Assembly (NCBI RefSeq): GCF_001742185.1
Contig: NZ_CP015750.1
Span: forward strand, 1,302,001-1,366,000
Source: Pectobacterium wasabiae CFBP 3304
Lineage (GTDB): Bacteria > Pseudomonadota > Gammaproteobacteria > Enterobacterales > Enterobacteriaceae
Direction: 5' to 3'
DNA: 64,000 nt
Part shown: positions 46,956 to 57,761 of the stretch, one piece after another
Position numbering within the stretch: position 1 is the first letter of the stretch
How the letters are laid out: the number at the start of each line of letters is the position of its first letter
The notes under the pieces: generated by a model
Database searches by the model: none
What the model was told of the DNA's origin: nothing
What the model saw: the letters and a program-made list of their open reading frames with translations, nothing else
Position numbers and translations under genes: made by a program

Positions 46956-47765
46956 ATGCAAACACGCTTCTTTATTAAACCTAAAACACTCTTGCTCGCA
47001 GCAGGGATCGCCGTCGCCGTAGTTGGGTGTGATAACACGACCACTACGGACCAGCCACAGGTTTTACGCATTGGTACTACCGGACAGAGTTTTCCTGGTT
47101 CTTATAAAGAAAACGGTAAACTCGTTGGCTATGATGTAGAAGTCGCTGAAAAAATAGCGCATGAACTGGGATATAAGGTCGAGTGGACAACATCAGACTT
47201 TAGCGGCTTACTGGGGCAGTTAGAGGCAGGAAAACTTGATACTATCGCGAATAATTTCGTCCAAACCGAGGCTCGTCAGAAAAAATATAATTTTTCTAAA
47301 GACTACCTCACTTATGCTTCACAGATCGTCACAAGTATAAAAAATGACGATATCCAGTCTTTATCCGACCTGGACGGAAAAACGGTTGCAGGGGTTCTAG
47401 GCTCTACACACGTCACGAACCTGCGTAACGCTTTTCCCAAAAACAATATTACCATTAGAACCTACGAGACCCGAGACGGCGCAGTCAATGATGTCATCAG
47501 CAACCGCGTACAGGGCTATGTCAATTCACGCCCGATTCTGCTAGCCGAAATCAACAAACATAAACTGCCACTCAAGTTGGTTGGGGAACCGTTATCCCAT
47601 GAGATCGTTAGTTTTCCGTTTGCGAAAAATCCAAAAGGCGACACCCTACTCGCCGCTTTTAACGAAAAGCTCGACACATTAAGAAGCAACCGTCAGTTGA
47701 ATGAGCTAGCCGAAAAGTATTTTGGTAACGATGATGTGCTGGGGCATGGATCCAAAGCTCAATAA
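46956..47765 (+). CDS. Orphan amino-acid-binding lipoprotein, paralogue of the operon binding protein
   Basis: A 269-residue solute-binding lipoprotein with lipobox VVGC (about Cys25). It is clearly paralogous to the protein at 41309-42100: both have LRIGTTGQSFP-like starts, FSGLLGQLEAGKLDT, VAGVLGSTHV and TYETRDGAVND followed by GYVNSRPILLAEIN. No permease or ATPase gene accompanies it, so it may feed the nearby importer with a related ligand. The 254 bases upstream are AT-rich; it ends before the tRNA cluster. Confidence 0.88.
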   Translation: MQTRFFIKPKTLLLAAGIAVAVVGCDNTTTTDQPQVLRIGTTGQSFPGSYKENGKLVGYDVEVAEKIAHELGYKVEWTTSDFSGLLGQLEAGKLDTIANNFVQTEARQKKYNFSKDYLTYASQIVTSIKNDDIQSLSDLDGKTVAGVLGSTHVTNLRNAFPKNNITIRTYETRDGAVNDVISNRVQGYVNSRPILLAEINKHKLPLKLVGEPLSHEIVSFPFAKNPKGDTLLAAFNEKLDTLRSNRQLNELAEKYFGNDDVLGHGSKAQ

Positions 47766-47900
47766 AACAGCCTATCGGTAACAATCCAGTCTATCTGTAA
47801 AAATCAAAGTGCGGACTCGCAGCCTTTCATATCCGCACTCTACCTCAATTAAAATCAAATAAAAAATCAGGGTTTATCGTCGTTACATGATTTTAAGTCG

Positions 47901-47930
47901 AAAAAAAAGCACATCTTTCGATGTGCTTTT
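47901..47930 (-). terminator. Terminator of the tRNA operon
   Basis: AAAAGCACATC and GATGTGCTTTT form a perfect 11-base stem with a four-base loop. Eight consecutive A residues at 47901-47908 read as a T run on the minus strand. It lies ten bases beyond the tRNA-Pro CCA end and may also serve the convergent binding-protein gene. Confidence 0.9.
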
Positions 47931-47939
47931 TCTTGTAAT

Positions 47940-48016
47940 TGGTCGGCGAGAGAGGATTCGAACCTCCGACCCACTGGTCCCAAACCAGTTGCGCTACCAA
48001 GCTGCGCTACTCGCCG
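47940..48016 (-). tRNA. proM: tRNA-Pro (anticodon TGG)
   Basis: The 77-base minus-strand sequence begins CGGCGAGTAGCGCAGCTTGG, has anticodon loop TTTGGGA (TGG), the T-loop GTTCGAATC and a genome-encoded CCA. It is last in the Arg-His-Leu-Pro cluster, the E. coli argX-hisR-leuT-proM order. Confidence 0.97.
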
Positions 48017-48059
48017 AATGTACTGCTTTTTGTGAACATCACTGATGTTCTCGTTTGTG

Positions 48060-48146
48060 TGGTGCGAAGAGAGGGACTTGAACCCTCACGTCCGTAAGAA
48101 CACTAACACCTGAAGCTAGCGCGTCTACCAATTCCGCCACCTTCGC
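48060..48146 (-). tRNA. leuT: tRNA-Leu (anticodon CAG)
   Basis: An 87-base class II tRNA beginning GCGAAGGTGGCGGAATTGG, with anticodon loop TTCAGGT (CAG), a long variable arm, GTTCAAGTC T-loop and encoded CCA. Confidence 0.97.
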
Positions 48147-48198
48147 ATAACTCACAAACTTTTTCATTAACGAAAAATCGCTAATTTACTGCTAAATC

Positions 48199-48275
48199 TG
48201 GGGTGGCTAATGGGACTCGAACCCACGACAACTGGAATCACAATCCAGGGCTCTACCAACTGAGCTATAGCCACC
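48199..48275 (-). tRNA. hisR: tRNA-His (anticodon GTG)
   Basis: A 77-base tRNA beginning with the extra G typical of tRNA-His (GGTGGCTATAGCTCAG), anticodon loop TTGTGAT (GTG), T-loop GTTCGAACC, encoded CCA. Confidence 0.97.
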
Positions 48276-48390
48276 ATCACCACATTTACATCTTATTACG
48301 CGGCACTTCCTTTTTACGGGATACTTTCTTTACGAAGGTAAGTGTACCACCGCAGCTCTTGCACACAACATACTCGTTTACACAATATAA

Positions 48391-48467
<77 letters not shown>

Positions 48468-48609
48468 TTAGCGCCGTTGCGGGACGGGATATTACGGACT
48501 TAGCGACTGACTGTCTAGTGCTTTTTTATCGAAATGATGCGTTTGCTTATGCTTTGCTCATTTCAAGCTAAATTACGTACAAATCCGCGCTTCCCGCCCC
48601 CAAAAACGA

Positions 48610-49998
48610 CTATTTACCCCCTGCCAGCGACGTTTTTTTACCCAATCCCAGCGCGAAATAGCACAGGCTGACCACGGCTAAAAAGGCAATACCGACCAAT
48701 AAAGACATCCGTGTGTCGATATTTATATACATTCCCACCAGCACGCACAGCAAAAATGCCATCGTCAGGTAGTTTACCCACGGGAACAGTATCGATTTAA
48801 ACGGATGGGTGGCCAGCGCAGCACGATGCTGCTCACGAAAACGCAGTTGGCTGATCAACACGACAAACCACGGCACCATGCCCGGCAGCACGCTGGCGCT
48901 ATAGACATAAACAAACACTTTTTCCGGGTTAGGGATGACGTAATTCAAGAGTGACCCAGCCACCAGACAAAGAATAGAAACCATGACACCTGCCGCCGGT
49001 ACACCACTGGCCGTCACTTTACCTAGCCAGGCAGGAAGTTGACGATTGTTAGCCAGCGAATACAGCATACGACCACAGCTATACATGCCGCTGTTACAGC
49101 CGGACAGCGCGGCCGTCAGTACTACAAAGTTGATGATGCCTGCCGCTGCCACAATACCGATTTTCGCAAACGTCAGCACAAACGGACTGCCGGACGTACC
49201 GATTTCATTCCAAGGGAAAATCGTGACGATAACGAAGATCGCGCCGACATAGAAAATCAGGATGCGCCACAGAATGTTATTGATCGCGCGCTTCAGCGTC
49301 ACCTGCGGATTTTTCGCCTCGCCTGCCGTAATGCCTACCAGCTCAACACCCTGATAGGACGCCACCACCAGACAGAGTGCAAACAGCAGACCTTTCCAGC
49401 CTCCAGCGAGGAAGCCGCCGTGCTCGGTCAGGTTACTGAATCCGGTCGCCTGACCGTGGTTACCGAAGCCGAAGAAGATAATACCGACGCCGACTAATAT
49501 CATCACAACGATGGTGGTGATTTTAATCATCGCGAACCAGAATTCGATTTCGCCATACAACCTTACCGCAGCAAGGTTTGCACCCGCGACCAGCGCCACC
49601 GCGGCGATGGCCGGTATCCATTGTGGCAAATCGGGGAACCAATACTGTACATACACGCCAATGGCGGTAATTTCCGAAATCCCGACCGCCATCCACATGA
49701 ACCAATAGCCCCACGCGGTGAGATAACCGAAGAAGGGATGCATATATTTATGTGCGTAGACGGCAAACGATCCTGCAACCGGCTCCAGATAGAGCATCTC
49801 GCCCATTGAGCGCATGATGAAGAAAACGAAAATCCCGGCAACAATATAGGCCAACAAGACTGATGGCCCCGCCCACTTCAGCGCGCTGGCCGCGCCCATA
49901 AATAGCCCGACACCAATTGTGCCACCCAGCGCAATCAGCTCAATATGTCGGGCTTCCAACCCTCGATGGAGTTTTTCCTGCTTTACATCTTCTGCCAT
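48610..49998 (-). CDS. yifK: Serine/threonine permease YifK (ThrP)
   Basis: Inner-membrane amino-acid permease of 462 residues and about twelve membrane segments. The APC signature [20 protein letters not shown] near 14-33 and [10 protein letters not shown] near 222-231 match E. coli YifK, recently assigned as a threonine and serine transporter. The gene lies between wecG and the tRNA operon as in E. coli. The 316-base gap upstream, toward wecG, contains no gene; it should hold the yifK promoter, which in E. coli is under Lrp, with GcvB acting on the message. Confidence 0.93.
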   Translation of the reverse strand: MAEDVKQEKLHRGLEARHIELIALGGTIGVGLFMGAASALKWAGPSVLLAYIVAGIFVFFIMRSMGEMLYLEPVAGSFAVYAHKYMHPFFGYLTAWGYWFMWMAVGISEITAIGVYVQYWFPDLPQWIPAIAAVALVAGANLAAVRLYGEIEFWFAMIKITTIVVMILVGVGIIFFGFGNHGQATGFSNLTEHGGFLAGGWKGLLFALCLVVASYQGVELVGITAGEAKNPQVTLKRAINNILWRILIFYVGAIFVIVTIFPWNEIGTSGSPFVLTFAKIGIVAAAGIINFVVLTAALSGCNSGMYSCGRMLYSLANNRQLPAWLGKVTASGVPAAGVMVSILCLVAGSLLNYVIPNPEKVFVYVYSASVLPGMVPWFVVLISQLRFREQHRAALATHPFKSILFPWVNYLTMAFLLCVLVGMYINIDTRMSLLVGIAFLAVVSLCYFALGLGKKTSLAGGK

Positions 49999-50282
49999 AT
50001 ATCCTCTGTCTTTATGTCGTGTTTATCCCGGCTATTGCCGGTTATTGTTCTTATTTCAGAAATACGATCTATCTATTAGAAAAAATGTTCCTCGCCTCAA
50101 ATCGGCGGCCATGAAAATACCGTAATGTGGACGTGAATAACACATCAGGGACGATGAATACGTCAAAGATAGAATTCTGTCTTTCCGATTGTTTGACAAA
50201 CAGACAATTGAAGTCGAATAGGAATGAAAAGTTAGGGTTATCTACTGTAGAGAAAGGCGGCGAGGGAAAGACGATGAAGCAG

Positions 50283-50305
50283 GTTGGCGCGTTCAACGCG
50301 CCAAC
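50283..50305 (-). terminator. Hairpin after wecG
   Basis: GTTGGCGCG and CGCGCCAAC form a perfect nine-base stem with a five-base loop, ten bases past the wecG stop. No continuous T tract follows on the minus strand, so it is a probable 3' end structure of the wec operon. Confidence 0.5.
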
Positions 50306-50314
50306 GCAATAAAG

Positions 50315-51064
50315 CTACAGACGACCGCTGTAGTGATAGGCAACGTACTTCAAAAGCTTAAACTGCCGAAAAATCCGGCTCGGCTGGGATAGCAAACGAT
50401 AGAGCCATTCCAGCCCTAGGTTTTGCCACACGAGCGGGGCGCGCTTCACATGCCCGGTAAAGACGTCATAGGTTCCACCGACGCCCATATACAGCGCATC
50501 AGGATAGTGGTGGCGACAATCACGCATCAGGATTTCCTGCCGTGGCGACCCCATCGCGACGGTGACAATTTGTGCGCCGCTGGCACGAATGCGCTCAAAC
50601 AGCGCATCGCGCTGCTCTGGTGCAAAATAGCCATCCTGACTGCCGACAATATTGACGTTCCACTGCGCGTGCAGTTTCGCTGCTGTTTGTGCCAGCACAT
50701 CAGGTTTGCCCCCCACCAGAAACACGGGCGTTCCCTGCTTGCCCGCCCGCTCCATCAGCGCTTCCCACAGGTCTGCGCCCGCAATCCGTGTGACGTCAGT
50801 CTGTGGGTATTTGCGCCGTATGGAACGCACAATGCTAATACCGTCCGCATACTTATATTCTGCGCGATCGAGCAGTGTTCGCAGCGCTACATCTTTTTCC
50901 GCCGTTAGTACTTTCTCGGCGTTAATCGCGACAAGCGTCCCCGTTTCAACCCGCTCCCCTGCGAACAGGTAATCAACAAACTGCGCTCTATTGCGAAAAC
51001 CGTGAATGGACAAACCACGGATAGAGTAAAGAGGAACGGTCTCTGGGGTTTTCAACGCGGTCAT
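50315..51064 (-). CDS. wecG: UDP-ManNAcA transferase of ECA synthesis
   Basis: Adds N-acetylmannosaminuronic acid to lipid I to make ECA lipid II. It has 249 residues in the WecG/TagA/CpsF family: [20 protein letters not shown] near 109-128, [10 protein letters not shown], and VAMGSPRQE near 190-198. The ATG at 51064 overlaps the wzyE stop (ATGA); the frame continues upstream only within wzyE. It is the last gene of the cluster. Confidence 0.95.
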   Translation of the reverse strand: MTALKTPETVPLYSIRGLSIHGFRNRAQFVDYLFAGERVETGTLVAINAEKVLTAEKDVALRTLLDRAEYKYADGISIVRSIRRKYPQTDVTRIAGADLWEALMERAGKQGTPVFLVGGKPDVLAQTAAKLHAQWNVNIVGSQDGYFAPEQRDALFERIRASGAQIVTVAMGSPRQEILMRDCRHHYPDALYMGVGGTYDVFTGHVKRAPLVWQNLGLEWLYRLLSQPSRIFRQFKLLKYVAYHYSGRL

Positions 51065-52452
51065 ATCTGCTCCTTTATCACAGGATCCTTTACGGTACTG
51101 GGTGTGGGTGCTAATGGCATGGCACGCATGCGCACCAGACGCTGCCGGATGAGCCCGGCGCTTTCCAGCAGCCAGTAAAGCAACTTCGCGACGAGCAAGC
51201 ACAGGCCAAATACAAGACAGAAAAACACCACACGTGAAACGAAGGCATCGACGCCTTCACGCGCCAGCACAATGATATTGAATACGGCACCGAAGCAGAA
51301 CGCCTGCAAAATAGCGGCCTTATAGCGATTGCTATCGTTCTTCCCTAGCTCGTACACCCAGTCAAACCACTTGATAACCAGTCCGACTGCAATAGCCCCC
51401 AGTGGGATAAACAGCACGCCGCCCATCACCACCAGCGAGCCCAGCAGCGTAGGCGATATCGCCAGCCCAGAATGGTTATTCAGCACTTCCCAGGTGAAAT
51501 AGTTCGCACTGTTTAACACCAAATTCGGACGGTCCGGCCATAGCCAAGAGGGAATAAAGACGTAGAAATCGCGGGCAATCGGTGCCAACCCCTGAAATTC
51601 AATCTTGTCATAGTTCTGCCACAACAGCGCCAGATTTTCCCAGGGCGAGAAGGTGTCACGGGTTAAATAGAGGAAAGTATAAAAGGCGTAATCGCCGCTG
51701 ACATCCAGCCCATAGCGCTTCAGCGCCAGCCAGAACATCCCGACAATCCCAAACACGCCAGCCGCGACTAACATCCAGAGCGTAATCCAGCCGCGCACGA
51801 TACCAATAAACAGAAATAGAGCGAAGGCGATGATTACATTCGCGCGCGTACCGCCGACAATCACATACGTCAGCATCCCGAAGGCAACCGTTCCAACGAG
51901 GAACAGCAGCCACGCACGCTGCGTCTGGCGCAGGAAATACACCACCAGCATTGCCGGAATGAAAAAGTAGAAAAAGCGTTTCAACGCTACGCCGGACACA
52001 TCGCTGGAAAATATCTGGCTGTAAGTACGCAACTTAAACAGTAGGAAACCGTTGTTGAGAAAGAAAATACCGACGGTCACTACCGCGATCAACGCCAGTA
52101 GCAGCCAGGTCAAGTTGGCTTCAACCCGATTCACCGTCAGGAGTGGCGCACGCGGCACGGAGGTTTTCTGGCGTAGTCGCGTCTTATAGCTAACGTAATA
52201 GATCGCATAAAACGCCGTCGCGGACAGCATCGCCTGAAGCAGATACTGCACGGGGACGACGTCAACGCCAAACCGGAATGCCAGTACACAGGTAAACGGA
52301 AAACCAAAATAGAACGTCAATAAATAGAGCAGCGAAAACAGTACGTTAAAATTAAAACGCACGCGCCGAAACTCCATCCAGGTCAGGCTCAGGATAAAGA
52401 TGACTGAAATCAGGTAAACGACAAACAGCCCGCCAAATTGCCCCAATGTCAT
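51061..52452 (-). CDS. wzyE: ECA polymerase WzyE
   Basis: Inner-membrane polymerase of 463 residues, with about eleven hydrophobic segments, that joins ECA trisaccharide repeats on the periplasmic side. [20 protein letters not shown] is the family's N-terminus, and the periplasmic loop [20 protein letters not shown] near 290-310 is strongly conserved in WzyE. Both ends overlap neighbours by four bases, indicating coupling with wecF and wecG. Confidence 0.94.
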   Translation of the reverse strand: MTLGQFGGLFVVYLISVIFILSLTWMEFRRVRFNFNVLFSLLYLLTFYFGFPFTCVLAFRFGVDVVPVQYLLQAMLSATAFYAIYYVSYKTRLRQKTSVPRAPLLTVNRVEANLTWLLLALIAVVTVGIFFLNNGFLLFKLRTYSQIFSSDVSGVALKRFFYFFIPAMLVVYFLRQTQRAWLLFLVGTVAFGMLTYVIVGGTRANVIIAFALFLFIGIVRGWITLWMLVAAGVFGIVGMFWLALKRYGLDVSGDYAFYTFLYLTRDTFSPWENLALLWQNYDKIEFQGLAPIARDFYVFIPSWLWPDRPNLVLNSANYFTWEVLNNHSGLAISPTLLGSLVVMGGVLFIPLGAIAVGLVIKWFDWVYELGKNDSNRYKAAILQAFCFGAVFNIIVLAREGVDAFVSRVVFFCLVFGLCLLVAKLLYWLLESAGLIRQRLVRMRAMPLAPTPSTVKDPVIKEQI

Positions 52453-53534
52453 CTCGGTTCTCCCGTCGCCAACGCCAGCGCATCCCGCCAGCCTTGCAAA
52501 TAATTGGGGTTGAAGAACGCGATCTGGTGTTTATCTACCGATGCCAGTTGGCGCTGCGCCTCACGCACCAACGCTTCATTCATCTGGTCACCGTAAAACA
52601 GCACAGGTAGACCTTGTTCCGTCAGATCCTGCCAGAACGGATTTTGCCGACTAATCACGAACGGTACACCAAACTGAATCAGCAGACATAACGTCCCGAT
52701 CCCCTGCTGGCGATCGAAAATAAAATAGCCCAAATCACAGGTGCGCAGCATGTTGAGATAATCATCAAACGCCAGTTGGTCTTTCAGCAATTGGAAATTT
52801 TTCACGCCGAACAGCGCCAAACCGTCTTTTTCCACCTGCGCGATGTAGGACTCATTATTCGCGGGGTAGCCCATTGGCACAATCACCCGTACATTTTTTC
52901 CGAACTGCTTGTGAATCGCCTGTAGCGCTTCCTGATGACGATTCGTGCGATCGCCAGAGTTGCCGACCAGAATCGTCATCGGCCCAGCCAGCGGTTTATC
53001 CACCTGTATGCCCGTTAGCGCCGGATCCATCCGCGTCGGAAAATACAGCAATGACGCCGGCACACGAGGAGCACGCGGCTGATACCACGCCAGATCGCCA
53101 CGCGTGGCAAACACGTGTCCAACACGCTTTTGCGCCATACGCCGCAGCAGATAAAACAGGCGATATTTCAGGCTACTTGCCTCTTCATACAAATCCGCCC
53201 CCCAAACGTGCCAGTAAACCTGCTCAGGTTTGATTTTCCTGCTCAGCAACACCAGCCACAGCGTAGGGTTAAACTGCCCATGTAGGAAAAAGCGCATCTT
53301 ACGGTTTGATTTCGCTCTGGCGATAACCGCCTCAGCCAGCGTTTTTTTATCCACGCAGGTTTCGATACGCAGTGCAGGAAAATCAGCCGATGAAATGCCA
53401 TCGCGGGACGCCACGATGAAATGCCGAATCTGCTGTCCAGGGAGTTCCGTCGCCAGTACGTCATTAAAAAAACGTAAAACGGTCTGGTTATGATGCGGGA
53501 TGTCAGATCCCAATACATGAATCAGTGTCGTCAT
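52449..53534 (-). CDS. wecF: TDP-Fuc4NAc:lipid II transferase
   Basis: Completes the ECA trisaccharide by adding 4-acetamido-4,6-dideoxygalactose to lipid II. The 361 residues carry [20 protein letters not shown] at the start, [14 protein letters not shown] near 105-118 and [16 protein letters not shown] near 190-205, characteristic of glycosyltransferase family 56. It overlaps wzxE upstream and wzyE downstream by four bases each. Confidence 0.95.
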   Translation of the reverse strand: MTTLIHVLGSDIPHHNQTVLRFFNDVLATELPGQQIRHFIVASRDGISSADFPALRIETCVDKKTLAEAVIARAKSNRKMRFFLHGQFNPTLWLVLLSRKIKPEQVYWHVWGADLYEEASSLKYRLFYLLRRMAQKRVGHVFATRGDLAWYQPRAPRVPASLLYFPTRMDPALTGIQVDKPLAGPMTILVGNSGDRTNRHQEALQAIHKQFGKNVRVIVPMGYPANNESYIAQVEKDGLALFGVKNFQLLKDQLAFDDYLNMLRTCDLGYFIFDRQQGIGTLCLLIQFGVPFVISRQNPFWQDLTEQGLPVLFYGDQMNEALVREAQRQLASVDKHQIAFFNPNYLQGWRDALALATGEPR

Positions 53535-54781
53535 GCTCGCCTACGGTAAATAATGAATACGCAACAACAAAGCAAAAAATAGACCAGATAAGTTGCCATA
53601 TAGGCCTGTGCTGCGCCTTGTGCGCCATAAAGCGGAATTAGCCAGTGAGAAAAACCGGTTAACAGGAGGAACTGGCTGACTTCCGTGAGCAGATAAAAGC
53701 GCAACGCCGCTTTCGCAATGATCAAGTAGCCAAAGACGTAAGCACCCACTTTCATTACATCCCCGACCAACTGCCAAACAAAGAGATCCCTCATTGCGGT
53801 AAACTGGCTGGAGAATAGCAGCCAAATGGCAACATCTCGCAGCAGCCACACGCAAAAGCTGACGCCCGCGACAACGGGCAACACAAATTTCAGCGAGCGA
53901 ACAATCTCCTGCGCCAACGCGGTCTTATCCGTCAGACGCGAGAGCGTCGGCAACAGATAGACGGTAAAGGAGGCGGTAATAAATTGCAGGTAAGCATCGG
54001 AAATACTGCTAACGCCCTGCCAAATGCCCACTTCATCCCAACTGTAATGCGCCGCCAGCAGGTTACGCATCATGATGTATGCAACGGGCAGCGTCACCGC
54101 CGTCATCAACGCCATCAGCGTAAATTTTCCCAATTGCCCGGCGATGGCGCGATCCCACGCTGGTTTTAACGACGCCAGCGACAGCGGTGTACGCCGCAAT
54201 AGCATTATTCCCGCAGGAATAACCAGCAGCGCAGGCACCAGTGCCAGTCCTGCCAATGCGCCAACATAGCCGCCCAGCCGCAGGCAGAGCCCAAAAGCCG
54301 CCAATCCGATCAGACTGCCGCCGATAACAGCCAGCGCATTGCCTATCGCATCCCGATAGCCTTTAAGGATCGCCAAAAACAAGTTGGCGTAGGCGATACC
54401 CATCTGGATAAACGCCAGCGCACGCACCACATCACGATAATCGTCATGCCCAAACAGCAGCTTGGCGATAGGCGTTGCGGCCGCCAGGAAGAGTATTGCC
54501 AGAAAGGTGGAGAAGCCCAGCACCAGCGTGATAGACGTGCCTAGCAGCGGCCTCAGTCGGTCCGGCTGTTGCTGATACTCCGCGACATATTTAGTGATGC
54601 CGTTGAAAATCCCCGCCCCGGCTAACACACCTAACACCGTAACCAACTGGCGGAAATTTCCTGCCATCCCCACGCCGCTGGGGCCAAACGTGACCGCCAG
54701 CAGTTTGACGACAACCAGCCCCGCGCCGATTTTTATCAGCGTGGAGCCTGCCGTCCATATCGATGCTTTCGCCAACGACAT
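53531..54781 (-). CDS. wzxE: ECA lipid III flippase WzxE
   Basis: Inner-membrane flippase of 416 residues, same length as E. coli, with about twelve hydrophobic segments; it moves undecaprenyl-linked ECA repeats to the periplasm. [20 protein letters not shown] and [19 protein letters not shown] are near-identical to the family. It starts one base after the wecE stop and ends inside wecF. Confidence 0.95.
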   Translation of the reverse strand: MSLAKASIWTAGSTLIKIGAGLVVVKLLAVTFGPSGVGMAGNFRQLVTVLGVLAGAGIFNGITKYVAEYQQQPDRLRPLLGTSITLVLGFSTFLAILFLAAATPIAKLLFGHDDYRDVVRALAFIQMGIAYANLFLAILKGYRDAIGNALAVIGGSLIGLAAFGLCLRLGGYVGALAGLALVPALLVIPAGIMLLRRTPLSLASLKPAWDRAIAGQLGKFTLMALMTAVTLPVAYIMMRNLLAAHYSWDEVGIWQGVSSISDAYLQFITASFTVYLLPTLSRLTDKTALAQEIVRSLKFVLPVVAGVSFCVWLLRDVAIWLLFSSQFTAMRDLFVWQLVGDVMKVGAYVFGYLIIAKAALRFYLLTEVSQFLLLTGFSHWLIPLYGAQGAAQAYMATYLVYFLLCCCVFIIYRRRA

Positions 54782-54782
54782 A

Positions 54783-55913
54783 TCAGGAGAAGAAGCTCAG
54801 AATGGTATTGATAACGGTGCGCTGATTGACGTCCGACAGGTTGTAGAACAGTGGTAAACGTACCAGCCGCTCGCTTTCCTGCGTGGTGTAGCGATCGTCA
54901 CCGGAGAAACGACCGAAGTTCAGGCCCGCCGGGCAGCTATGTAGCGGGATATAATGAAAGACCGTCATGATCTCGGCTTCTTTCATATAATTGATAAACG
55001 CACTGCGGTCGTCCTGATCGCGCAGTTTGATATAAAACATGTGCGCGTTATGAATCCCATTGGCAGGCACGGTCGGCAAGGTAAGTCGCCCGGCATCGGC
55101 CAGCGATTTGAATGCCGCGTAGTAGTTCTGCCACAGTTTCAGGCGACGCTCGTTGATCGGTCGCGCTGCTTCCAACTGTGCCCAGAGATAGGCGGCCTGA
55201 ATATCCGCCATCAGGTAGCTTGAGCCGATGTCGCGCCAGGTGTATTTGTCCACCTGCCCACGGAAGAACTGGCTACGGTTGGTGCCTTTTTCACGGACGA
55301 TTTCCGCCCGTTCCACCAACCTCGCGTCATTAATCAGCGTGGCTCCGCCCTCTCCGCCCGAGGTGTAGTTCTTGGTTTCGTGAAAGCTGAAGCAGCCGAT
55401 GTGGCCGATGGAGCCCAGAACGCGGCCTTTGTAGCTGGACATCACGCCCTGTGCCGCATCTTCCACGACATATAAATCGTATTTCTTCGCCAACGCCATA
55501 ATCGCGTCCATCTCACAGGCCACGCCCGCGTAATGAACTGGCACAATAATGCGCGTTTTTTCTGTAATTGCCGCTTCGATCTTCGTTTCATCAATGTTCA
55601 TGGTATCCGGACGGATATCGACAAACACGATCTTCGCCCCGCGCAATACAAAAGCATTGGCAGTAGAAACGAAGGTATAGCTCGGCATAATCACTTCATC
55701 GCCGGGCTTAACGTCCAGCAAAATAGCAGCCATCTCCAGCGACGCGGTGCAAGAAGGCGTGAGCAGGACTTTTTTACTACCGGAATAATGTTCCAGCCAC
55801 TGCTGACAACGGCGGGTGAACCCGCCATCGCCGCACAATTTGCCGCTGCTCATGGCAGCCTGCATATAATCCAGTTCCGTACCGACAACCGGTGGCGCAT
55901 TAAATGGAATCAT
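54783..55913 (-). CDS. wecE: TDP-4-oxo-6-deoxy-D-glucose aminotransferase
   Basis: PLP-dependent enzyme that makes TDP-Fuc4N, 376 residues, DegT/DnrJ/EryC1 family. MIPFNAPPVVGTELDYMQAA is the family start; the PLP-anchoring lysine is in FSFHETKNYTSGGEGGA near 176-192, and the phosphate-binding SCTASLEMAAILLD near 52-65. The ATG at 55913 follows the wecD stop by four bases, with AGGTGA as ribosome site. Confidence 0.95.
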   Translation of the reverse strand: MIPFNAPPVVGTELDYMQAAMSSGKLCGDGGFTRRCQQWLEHYSGSKKVLLTPSCTASLEMAAILLDVKPGDEVIMPSYTFVSTANAFVLRGAKIVFVDIRPDTMNIDETKIEAAITEKTRIIVPVHYAGVACEMDAIMALAKKYDLYVVEDAAQGVMSSYKGRVLGSIGHIGCFSFHETKNYTSGGEGGATLINDARLVERAEIVREKGTNRSQFFRGQVDKYTWRDIGSSYLMADIQAAYLWAQLEAARPINERRLKLWQNYYAAFKSLADAGRLTLPTVPANGIHNAHMFYIKLRDQDDRSAFINYMKEAEIMTVFHYIPLHSCPAGLNFGRFSGDDRYTTQESERLVRLPLFYNLSDVNQRTVINTILSFFS

Positions 55914-55917
55914 GTGA

Positions 55918-56649
55918 TCACCTGTATAACCAATATGCCGTGCTCTCAATCGTGGCACCACGGCGAAGATAAAGACGAAGCGCCGCCACGTTACCAACCT
56001 GCGTTGCGACCCGAAGGCGTGTCAACTCTTGCTGTCGGCACCACGTTTCCGCCAGCGCCATCAGTTGTGAACCTATGCCCCTTACCGTAACACCGGGCCA
56101 AACGCCGAGTAGCCCGATACGGGCATCCGTGTCATTCACACTGCGCAGCGTGACCCATCCTTGCGGATGACCTGCGGCATCTTCCACCAGCAAACAGCAG
56201 TGGTCGAACGTCCCGCGCACGGCATTTTCAATCCACTGCGCATAGAAGCGCCCGCTATCTTCCGGTTGATACCACGGGGAACGAAAGCGGCTCAGCGCAA
56301 AAACACGCGATGCGGCGTCCCTCAGCGCTGGGATATCGTCAAGCGTAGCTTCACGCCAGCGCGGTAGCGGCGTAACGGCTGCCGTCGAATGCAGAAGCAG
56401 ACTGAGGTCGGCCTCACCTTCCACCAAGCGAAAACCGAGATAGGCCAACGCATCCGCCAACGCCAGGTTGTCTGCCGCGATTTTGGCCTGCGTCAGCGTA
56501 AATGCACTCAGCGCATCACTCGTTAACGCGGGCGCAGCAGGCGAGAAATTCAGCTTACCGCTGTCAATCTGGAAGAATTCGCTTTCCCAGATCAGCGGTT
56601 CAACCGTGGCGCAAATCTCTCCCTTTCCTGCTGATATCGGACAGGTCAT
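55918..56649 (-). CDS. wecD: TDP-Fuc4N acetyltransferase
   Basis: GNAT-fold enzyme that acetylates TDP-Fuc4N for ECA. The start is set at MTCPISAGKG (56649), with GGGG upstream, giving 243 residues against about 224 in E. coli; the extra length is N-terminal. The acetyl-CoA loop is GVWPGVTVRGIGSQLMALAE near 180-200, and the end reads YLRRGATIESTAYWLYR, typical of WecD. It follows rffG after about 38 bases, where E. coli would have rffH. Confidence 0.92.
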   Translation of the reverse strand: MTCPISAGKGEICATVEPLIWESEFFQIDSGKLNFSPAAPALTSDALSAFTLTQAKIAADNLALADALAYLGFRLVEGEADLSLLLHSTAAVTPLPRWREATLDDIPALRDAASRVFALSRFRSPWYQPEDSGRFYAQWIENAVRGTFDHCCLLVEDAAGHPQGWVTLRSVNDTDARIGLLGVWPGVTVRGIGSQLMALAETWCRQQELTRLRVATQVGNVAALRLYLRRGATIESTAYWLYR

Positions 56650-56687
56650 CGTTTCGCCCCTTTCTTTTCTGCCATATAGCACGCAGT

Positions 56688-57761
56688 TTAGTCGTTCAGT
56701 CCTAAACGCTCGCCGGTATAAGAACCGTCCTGCACACTGCGCCACCATTTTTCGTTATTCAGATACCAACTGACGGTTTTTTTCATGCCCGTCTCAAACG
56801 TTTCTTCTGGACGCCAGCCCAGTTCACGTTCAATTTTCCCGGCATCGATCGCATAACGCATATCGTGGCCGGGACGGTCTTTCACGTAGGTGATGAGATC
56901 GCGATAATGCGCCACGCCAGCAGGCTTATTCGGTGCCAGCTCTTCCAGCAGTTCGCAAATCGTCTGCACCACTTCAATATTTTTACGTTCGTTGTGACCG
57001 CCGATGTTGTACGTTTCGCCGATTTCACCTTCCGTCACCACTTTGTACAGTGCTCGAGCGTGGTCTTCGACAAACAGCCAGTCACGAATCTGCGCGCCGT
57101 CACCGTAAACCGGTAACGGTTTGCCCGCGACTGCATTCAGGATAACCAGCGGAATCAACTTCTCTGGAAAATGGTAAGGGCCGTAGTTATTCGAGCAGTT
57201 GGTAATAACCGTCGGGAACCCGTAGGTACGCAGCCAGGCGCGAACAAGGTGGTCGCTGGACGCTTTCGATGCCGAATAGGGGCTGCTCGGCGCATAAGAC
57301 GTGGTTTCGGTAAACAGATCGTCCGTCCCATGCAGATCGCCAAACACTTCATCGGTAGAAATATGGTGAAAACGGAACGCACTCTTGTCCGCATCAGCCA
57401 GGTTCTGCCAGTAGTGGCGTGCCGCTTCCAGCATGGTATAGGTGCCGACAATATTGGTTTCGATAAACGCCGCCGGGCCATCGATAGAGCGGTCAACGTG
57501 GCTTTCCGCCGCCAAATGCATCACCAGTGCAGGTTGGTAAGCCGCAAAGACACGATCCAGTTCAGCGCGATCGCAGATATCCACCCGCTCGAACGCAAAA
57601 CGTTCACTCTCAGCAACCGGCGCCAGCGAAGACAGGTTCCCCGCATAAGTCAGTTTATCGACAACCACGACGCTGTCCTGCGTTTCAGTCAGAATGTATC
57701 TGACCAACGCTGAACCAATAAACCCTGCTCCACCAGTAATTAAAATACGTTTCAACGCCAT
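56688..57761 (-). CDS. rffG: dTDP-glucose 4,6-dehydratase
   Basis: NAD-dependent short-chain dehydrogenase-type enzyme making TDP-4-keto-6-deoxyglucose. The 357 residues show GGAGFIGSA at 10-18, [15 protein letters not shown] near 82-96, STDEVFGDL near 133-141 and the catalytic [11 protein letters not shown] near 166-176. The start lies inside the wecC 3' end (ten-base overlap), with GGAG directly before it. Confidence 0.95.
   Translation of the reverse strand: MALKRILITGGAGFIGSALVRYILTETQDSVVVVDKLTYAGNLSSLAPVAESERFAFERVDICDRAELDRVFAAYQPALVMHLAAESHVDRSIDGPAAFIETNIVGTYTMLEAARHYWQNLADADKSAFRFHHISTDEVFGDLHGTDDLFTETTSYAPSSPYSASKASSDHLVRAWLRTYGFPTVITNCSNNYGPYHFPEKLIPLVILNAVAGKPLPVYGDGAQIRDWLFVEDHARALYKVVTEGEIGETYNIGGHNERKNIEVVQTICELLEELAPNKPAGVAHYRDLITYVKDRPGHDMRYAIDAGKIERELGWRPEETFETGMKKTVSWYLNNEKWWRSVQDGSYTGERLGLND

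Noticed and set aside
47808..47839. Terminator after the orphan binding-protein gene
   Set aside because: AGTGCGGA and TCCGCACT pair, but the loop is 16 bases and no T run follows; the strong hairpin at 47901-47930 is a better candidate.
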